DNA of 22,659 bases from the NCBI GenBank assembly GCA_030374735.1, contig JASCIV010000365.1, positions 1 to 22,659 of the forward strand, in the 5' to 3' direction. Shown piece by piece: positions 17,841-22,659 of the stretch (the first letter of the stretch is position 1; each line of letters opens with the position of its first letter). The notes under the pieces are model-generated. The model ran no database searches, was not told the origin of the DNA, and saw only the letters and a list, made by a program, of their open reading frames with translations. The DNA is from Gracilaria caudata (Eukaryota; Rhodophyta; Florideophyceae; Gracilariales; Gracilariaceae). The translations under genes were made by a program, and so were the position numbers.

Positions 17841-19290
17841 AATTTGCTGATTTATCCACTGACGTGGGAGTAGAGGCCACCTTAGGGATCTCCAAGGAAG
17901 GTGATGGGGATAGAACGACGGGGTCGCGAGGGATCGGCTCATGAGCGTCGACGATTTCCACTACTAGTGTGTCTTTGTGAACCGAGATCACCCTATAGCG
18001 TCCATCCGCTGCAGGCGAGAGTTAACGGCATTTCTCCTTGTCCGGGTTCCAGTGTTCCTTACCTACAACGACGAAATCTCCCTTCGTGATAGGTGTCGTA
18101 TTCTCCCGTACGTGGGCATCAAAATCACGCTTATGAGCGGCTTGAGCACGCGCCATAGAGCGGCGATCGACTGGCAAGAGCCTAGTAAGCCATTCCTTCC
18201 ATTTCTGGCCGTAATCCTTCACAGAGGGGAATGCTTCCAGCGAGGGCTGTGGTTCCAACGCCACATAGGGTTCGTGACGAGACAACACCAATTCAAATGG
18301 GGTTAAACCAGTAGTTCTGTATACCTGCGTGTTGTACGCAAATGTTAGAGCATCTGTCAACAAATTCCAAGCGTCGGAATGGTCAGCAACGTAAGGAGAG
18401 ACACAAGTAGCGTGTGGTTAAACCGCTCAAATTGTCCATTACATTGGGGATGATAATTCGTCGTGAACAGGATCCTTCACGTCAAGAATCCGGGACATGT
18501 CTTGAAAGAATCGCGATGCGAATTGTTTCTCGTTCTCAGAGAGCAGATTAACCGGCGGACCGTACACAAAAACCCAGTGGGTGACAAATGCTTGTGCCAC
18601 CGCGAAAGCAGTTATCTTGCGTAAAGGTACGGTCCGAACTAACTTCGTGAAACGATCCGCGAGTAAGAACTTATGTGCACGTATGGTGGTTAGAAGCGGA
18701 GCGAGGATGTCTATCGCGACAAACTCGAGAGGTGCCCGGGCCGGGAAAAGCTTCAACTCCGTCGAATGACGGCGCAGTTTCACGTGATTCCAAGCACACT
18801 CGGAGCAGATCCGCACAGTTGCGTAGCAGTCTACGGCCATTGCGGGCCAGTAATAATTCCTTCGCAACGTGAGGTACTGTTTCCGCCCACCGGCGTGTCC
18901 ATCAAGATTCGCATAATGCGATAAATGCAACACCTAGATTGTAGAGTGTGTGAAATCACGAATTGTGGGGTTATTTCAACTGTACGGACGAGGTATCCGA
19001 TGTCATTCACCCCGAAATGGAGAGCTGCCCGCCAGTAAGCAAGGCGCGGATCTTCGGGCAGAAGGGGTCTCCTTGCTGTTGTCCGATCATCTCCTCCGGA
19101 GGTATGGGCGCGAAGTTTCCCGGAGGGGTCTATCCCCTTCGGCGATTAACATCGTGTACATTTCGTCACCCGATTCGCGGTATTCATCCCAATCGTAATA
19201 GAGCCATTCCAGATCGTCTCGTGAGTCCGCTTCAGGGAGGAAACAAGGAATTCCATCGTATTCGACGGGTAATGCTTCACCATCCATGGG
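17838..19290 (-). pseudogene. Integrase of right chromovirus, frameshifted
   Basis: Integrase joins the cDNA to the host genome. From the right: an Asp/Glu-rich spacer (19287-19087), stops, then the HHCC zinc domain (HLSHYANLDGHAGGRK, ICSECAW). The catalytic core follows with its first Asp in VAIDILAPL. The second position, usually TDNGxQF, reads LLSENEKQF, so the catalytic Asp is Glu. After a frameshift near 18465 the third residue is present in TTNYHPQCNGQFERFNHT. A second shift near 18370 returns to a frame with LTFAYNTQVYRTTGLTPFEL (18363-18022). A GPY/F-like tail follows (GRYRVISVHKDTLVVEI). All domains are in order and complete in length, but the protein cannot be made. Confidence 0.9.
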
Positions 19291-19296
19291 TAGCCG

Positions 19297-19880
19297 TCAC
19301 ATGGCATCTGCATGCGCGTTCTGAGAGCCCTTCTCGTAGATCACTTCGAAGTCAAATTCCGTGAGGCGGAGTCGCCAACACATCAAGCGGCCTGACGGGT
19401 CTGAGATCGTCTTGAGCCACCTCAACGAGGACTGATCGGTGTAAACGGTGAATTGTACTCCCATATGATAGGGGCGGAGAGTAGCGAGTGCCCAAATAAC
19501 GGCCAGGCACTCTTTTTCCGAATCGGAGTAGTTCCGTTGACGAACGTTAGGCGAACGCGACCAGTACCCAATGGTCTTCCGTTCCCCGTCAGGGTGTACC
19601 TGGAACAGTGCACAACGTACTTGGTAGGCACTAGAATCCGTGTCCATGGCCAACGGTAATCCGGGTTTCTTCAACGATGGAATCGCGGCAGACGTGACAG
19701 CCTCCTTCAGAGAGCTAAATGCATCCTTTTGATCGGATGACAGGGGGACCAACGTTTGTGGTTGACCTTTCCGCAATAGCGCGTTTCGAGGAGGCGATAT
19801 GTGTGCGACGTTAGGAGTAAACCGTCGGTAGACGTTGACCAATCCCAAGAAGTAGCGAAGTTTCGTTTGAGTCTTGGGTT
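19297..19880 (-). pseudogene. RNase H domain of right chromovirus
   Basis: RNase H removes the RNA template during reverse transcription. After a frameshift near 19880 the frame reads LRYFLGLVNVYRRFTPNVAH, the usual RT connection segment. The catalytic acidic residues follow: Asp in AMDTDSSAYQV, Glu in YSDSEKECLAVIWAL, Asp in VYTDQSSLRWL. This is the Ty3/gypsy RNase H type. The Glu and both Asp are kept; the His usual after TD is Gln. The frame ends at a TGA in ADAM-stop-RLP (19297-19299), where family members normally have Ser, then continues in phase into the integrase spacer. Confidence 0.92.
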
Positions 19881-21077
19881 TCGGGCCTTCCGGAGCGACT
19901 GGACACGAGGTTCCTCGATCATGACACTTCCAGGACGGATAATGTGACCCAGATACTTCACAGTATCGGTGAAGAATTCACATTTCCTCAACTTGAGAGT
20001 TATGCCAGCATTACGCAACGTGGTCATTATATCCCTAACATGCTGTTGGTGGTCATCCAGAGTATTTGAGAAAATTATGATATCGTCGAGATGGACGAGG
20101 CATGTACGCCAAATAAAGCGGGATAACAAGATATCGATAGCACACTGAAATGTAGCGGGGGCATTGGTTAAACCAAAGGGCATCCGTTTGAAACGGTAGA
20201 GACCAGAATGACAGACAAACGCAGTCTTATCGCGGTCTTCTTCCCTTAGAGATATTTGCCAGTATCCTCAATTGGCGTCCAAAGCCGTGAACATGTTAGC
20301 ATTTCCGAGCGAATCGATGTACTCTTCCATACGAGGTATGGGATACACGTCTTTCACGGTAACGGCATTCAGCCTACGGTAGTCGATGCAAAAGCACCAA
20401 CTGCCATCAGGTTTCGGAGCCAGTACAACTGGATATACCCACGGCGACTGAGCCGGTTCGATCACGCCAGCGCGGAGCATTTTGTCCACCTGAAACTGTT
20501 CCTCTTCGCTGGCCTTGGGGCCGGCCCGATAGGGGTGCTGAACAACCGGCCGCGTGTTCGGCAACAAATCTATGCGGTGTTCTGTTTTCTTAATCTCTTC
20601 AAGAGAGCCATCCCACATTGTGGTGAGCTCCCGTAACATAACACAGAGCTTCTCACGGTGAGACTCCGGTAGAAGACCGAGGTCGAGTTCCTCGACTTCC
20701 TTCACGGGATCAATCTGGTTGTAACTTGTGGGACCGCGCTGCTTCTCTGCAACAGCAGATGTATCTCCCAAAGAAATCGATGATGTCAATGAAGATTTGG
20801 CGGCGTCTTTCCCCTCCTTAGAGTGAACGAGTCCGAGGACGTCGGTCGCTGTCATACGCGTAGAGATTATCGCGGTAGGATGCGGCATGACGGAGCCAGT
20901 GACTTGGTTTTTCACCAGACACTGGGTAGTAGAGCCCAGATTGGGGACCAACACGTTATACGGCTTGTCCGGCTCAATATGAGCAATGCCATTCGCAACA
21001 GCGAGATGATACCCGTCGTACTGTGAGGAAAGGGGCTGAATAATCCTGAGACCGTGTTCACGGGAATGAACCTGCAC
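19880..21077 (-). pseudogene. Reverse transcriptase of right chromovirus
   Basis: RT copies element RNA into cDNA. Landmarks on the minus strand are HRIDLLPNTRPVVQ at the N-terminus, the AGVIEPAQSPW motif, VVLAPKPDGSW, FCIDYRRLNAVTV, and the first catalytic Asp in FTALDAN. A TGA follows at 20268-20270, where GYWQI continues in the same frame, so a Trp codon (TGG) may have mutated. Next come RMPFGLTNAPATFQ and the catalytic HLDDIIIF; the usual YxDD Tyr is His. KCEFF and YLGHII follow. The frame shifts near 19880 just before FLGLVNVYRRF. All catalytic Asp residues are present, so decay may postdate the last activity. Family identity is beyond reasonable doubt. Confidence 0.95.
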
Positions 21078-21671
21078 TCAGACCTGCGATTCTGGCCGGA
21101 TCCGAACCGAGAAAACGACTCGGGGCTTCGCTGATTCGCGTAACGTGGGAGGCGGTGCCTGCGCAGCAGGGAGCGGAACGTGCCTCCTAGATGCACGACA
21201 GAGCGGACGCCGGACTATAGGGACCGACGAACCGTCTTCCATCTCAACACGCTTCAAGTGGGGTCGTATAGAGTCGACAAATCTGTGGAAGAAACCACAT
21301 CACAAGATAGCGGGGGCTGCTAACTTCTGACATAGAATGAAATTCAACTTCACCACGAAGGAGCCTAAACGCACGACTAAGTCGATTGTTCCCACCGTCG
21401 TGAACTGGTTGTTATTCGCATTCGCGATATTGAATGTCGCGTCAGGGAGCTTACGAGACCGCAACGGCAGGGGTAAAAGATCTTCCACAATGACGTTCGG
21501 ACAAGCTTCTGTGTCTAATACAGTGAGACAACGCACCATGAATTGGGCAGATAAGCCAAGGTCAACGTAAACCTTGTAGTTACGCTTGGCCATGACAAAA
21601 ACTCGATCCGGGAACCGTGGATTTCGGACCCGTGCAACGGACGACGCAGAACACCAAAGTGTTCCGAGTTC
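21078..21671 (-). pseudogene. Aspartic protease and protease-RT linker, right chromovirus
   Basis: The retroviral-type aspartic protease matures gag-pol. The minus-strand frame open from about 21671 reads MAKRNYKVYVDLG, then LTVLDTEACPNVI. Here the catalytic DTG triad is DTE, a single G-to-A change at the Gly codon. LVVRLGSFVVKLNFILC follows. A TGA at 21300-21302 interrupts it, then the same frame continues FFHRFVDSIRPHLKRVEMED, a basic/proline-rich linker, and a second TGA at 21078-21080 before RT. Gag enters from another frame near 21620. Protease is about 100 residues, the usual size. The Asp is present but the Gly loss would inactivate it. Confidence 0.85.
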
Positions 21672-22259
21672 ATTTCAAAGACGGCCTTTTTCCTTGAGAG
21701 GATTTTGACCGGGGAGTGAGGCTTAGACGCCTCGGGCGTCGGCAAGCTCACCATAGAGGACGCTGTAGTGCAGTGCCCCGACGGGGAAAAGACCACGAAA
21801 GCGTTCGAAACCTCCCTCTCTTAGGGCAGCGGAGCGAACAGAGCACTCCCTTCGAAGGTGCAACTAGCCGGGTGTAAGCCGGAGACCAACCGCCACGACG
21901 GGACGATGAGAGCGTAGAGTTAGGAACCGGTGATCCGGGAACGTCCTCCGATGAGGTGTGTACGTCCATGAAAGTGGGGAGAGCGCGGGCCCGTCTGTAG
22001 CACGGGTCGCGCGATTGCGGCTGTGCCACAAGTGCGTGGGAAAAAGGGGTAGCTGGGAAAATATCCGGAGATCCGGTGGATAACCTCGTACGAGGGCGAA
22101 CTCAATGTAATACGTAGTGTATTCCCAGTATTGGGTTCTCAGTGACGCAGGGCAGCTGAGCTTCCGTGTGCAACGGGAATCTTCCTCGGTTGAGGTGAGA
22201 ACCCGCGAAGGCGGCAAAGACTCAGAACCAAGAACTTTGGTTGGGGCGGTTTACTGGGT

Positions 22260-22319
22260 GCGCCGGCGGCGACGCCGGTGCGCTAAGTAGTACTGTGTCA
22301 CACGCGTACTATGCGTGTG
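22260..22319 (-). other. Two adjacent stem-loops in gag, right copy
   Basis: On the minus strand: CACACGC, a 7-base loop, GCGTGTG (22319-22299), then GCGC, A, CCGGCG, loop TCGC, CGCCGG (22283-22264 region). Order, spacing (15 versus 17 bases), loop size and the TCGC loop match the left copy. The arms differ by paired changes: T-A to C-G in stem 1 and C-G to G-C in stem 2. Confidence 0.5.
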
Positions 22320-22471
22320 CAGAGTACAACCTCCCAAAATTGAGCAATTAATTAGCCCCAAAATATCCGCGAAACGCGGCCAACCTCCGCCGTCTAGCCG
22401 TGTCCCACGTGTCCATTCCCTAGTATCAGGGCTACTATTACTCATGCTATGACCTCCAGGCGACAAGTCGG

Positions 22472-22534
22472 AAAAACGACCAAGTGTGTAGTGCAACCTC
22501 TCTGAGGGTCGATTTCACCGACTTGGTCGTTTTT
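22472..22534. repeat. Perfect 14-bp inverted repeat in gag
   Basis: AAAAACGACCAAGT (22472-22485) and ACTTGGTCGTTTTT (22521-22534) are exact complements with a 35-base loop. It lies in the gag region coding for HLVVFP. The left copy has a shorter 7-bp version with one paired substitution. Confidence 0.9.
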
Positions 22535-22659
22535 GCCTGCGCACCGTGCGATGCATACTACTGCTACTAGCGGGCCCTCATCCACCTCGGTGGCTCGCAT
22601 TGCTGGCATTTGGTCCACGTGTATCACGGTTGCACCGGATGGCTGGCACAGCATTGCTG

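Larger units (their letters stand above)
15765..22659 (-). mobile_element. Near-complete Ty3/gypsy chromovirus, decayed, 5' end beyond window
   Basis: Read on the minus strand from the right edge, the order is gag, protease, reverse transcriptase, RNase H, integrase, linker, chromodomain. This is the standard order of Ty3/gypsy chromoviruses. Protease and RT share one frame across two TGA codons. Frameshifts occur near 19880 (RT/RNase H), 18465 and 18370 (integrase), and at the poly-C tract near 16200. The 5' LTR and start of gag lie outside the window. No 3' LTR is recognisable left of 15765, where the unknown plus-strand frame begins. Stop and indel density shows the copy is long dead. Confidence 0.9.
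21620..22659 (-). pseudogene. gag (nucleocapsid to protease junction), right chromovirus, partial
   Basis: Gag packages element RNA. The minus strand from the window edge begins with the block CAGCAATGCTGTGCCA also found at 12989. It then has HLVVFP near 22480 (compare SYDLVVFPG in the left copy), a Cys/His cluster (CTLHTHSTRVTQYYLAHRR) that resembles a ruined CCHC knuckle followed by an Arg run, then GGWSPAYTRLVAPS and AFVVFSPSG leading to the protease. Several frames are used and stops are frequent. DNA similarity to 5590-6330 is continuous, which is the strongest evidence. The N-terminal capsid part is beyond the window. Confidence 0.65.

Noticed and set aside
15765..22659. Repeat-induced point mutation as the cause of the stops
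   Set aside because: Stops come from varied changes plus many indels, and the GC content of the elements is not depressed; ordinary decay fits better.

Overview
The window looks like eukaryotic nuclear DNA made mostly of decayed LTR retrotransposons, with a few eroded host-type genes between them. It shows no operons, no bacterial ribosome-binding sites and no intact long reading frame. The recognisable mobile sequences are Ty3/gypsy chromoviruses (protease, reverse transcriptase, RNase H, integrase, chromodomain). Stop codons and frameshifts fall every few hundred bases. The RT and RNase H style, and a SANT/Myb-like gene of a type I associate with protists, algae and oomycetes, suggest such a host or an early-diverging fungus. 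I cannot name the organism.

Layout. 1-2040: no recognised gene, apart from an unassigned reading frame (1026-1388) and a tRNA/SINE-like B box near 1780. About 2040-3840 (+): the 3' end of a chromovirus (linker and chromodomain). About 3840-4720: a junction zone with a possible antisense remnant. About 4730-6376 (+): a gag-to-protease-junction fragment. About 6385-7010 (+): a second gag fragment. 7394-7816 (+): an unrecognised broken frame. 7820-8640: AT-rich spacer with a cluster of TTTCGTA motifs. About 8940-9669 (+): a SANT/Myb-like pseudogene. About 10700-11300 (-): a ketohexokinase-like PfkB sugar kinase pseudogene. 11882-11920: a 13-bp tandem repeat. 12363-13060 (+): a third gag fragment. 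13060-13770: AT-rich DNA with a primer-binding-site-like sequence. 13773-15744 (+): a broken reading frame of about 620 codons with a QGGPxP repeat and no recognised family. 15765-22659 (-): the most complete chromovirus, running from gag at the window's right edge to the chromodomain at 15861.

The two chromovirus copies are the same family, in opposite orientation. They share linker motifs, the chromodomain and its C-terminal end, and the gag/protease junction.

Two observations deserve most attention. First, the unknown plus-strand frame ends tail-to-tail with the minus-strand chromodomain, 116 bp away. The left copy has a faint minus-strand counterpart in the same relative place, so this could be an antisense accessory gene of the family; the alternative is a separate element's gag. 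Second, the two gag copies share adjacent stem-loops whose arms differ by paired, compensating substitutions, which suggests a selected RNA structure.
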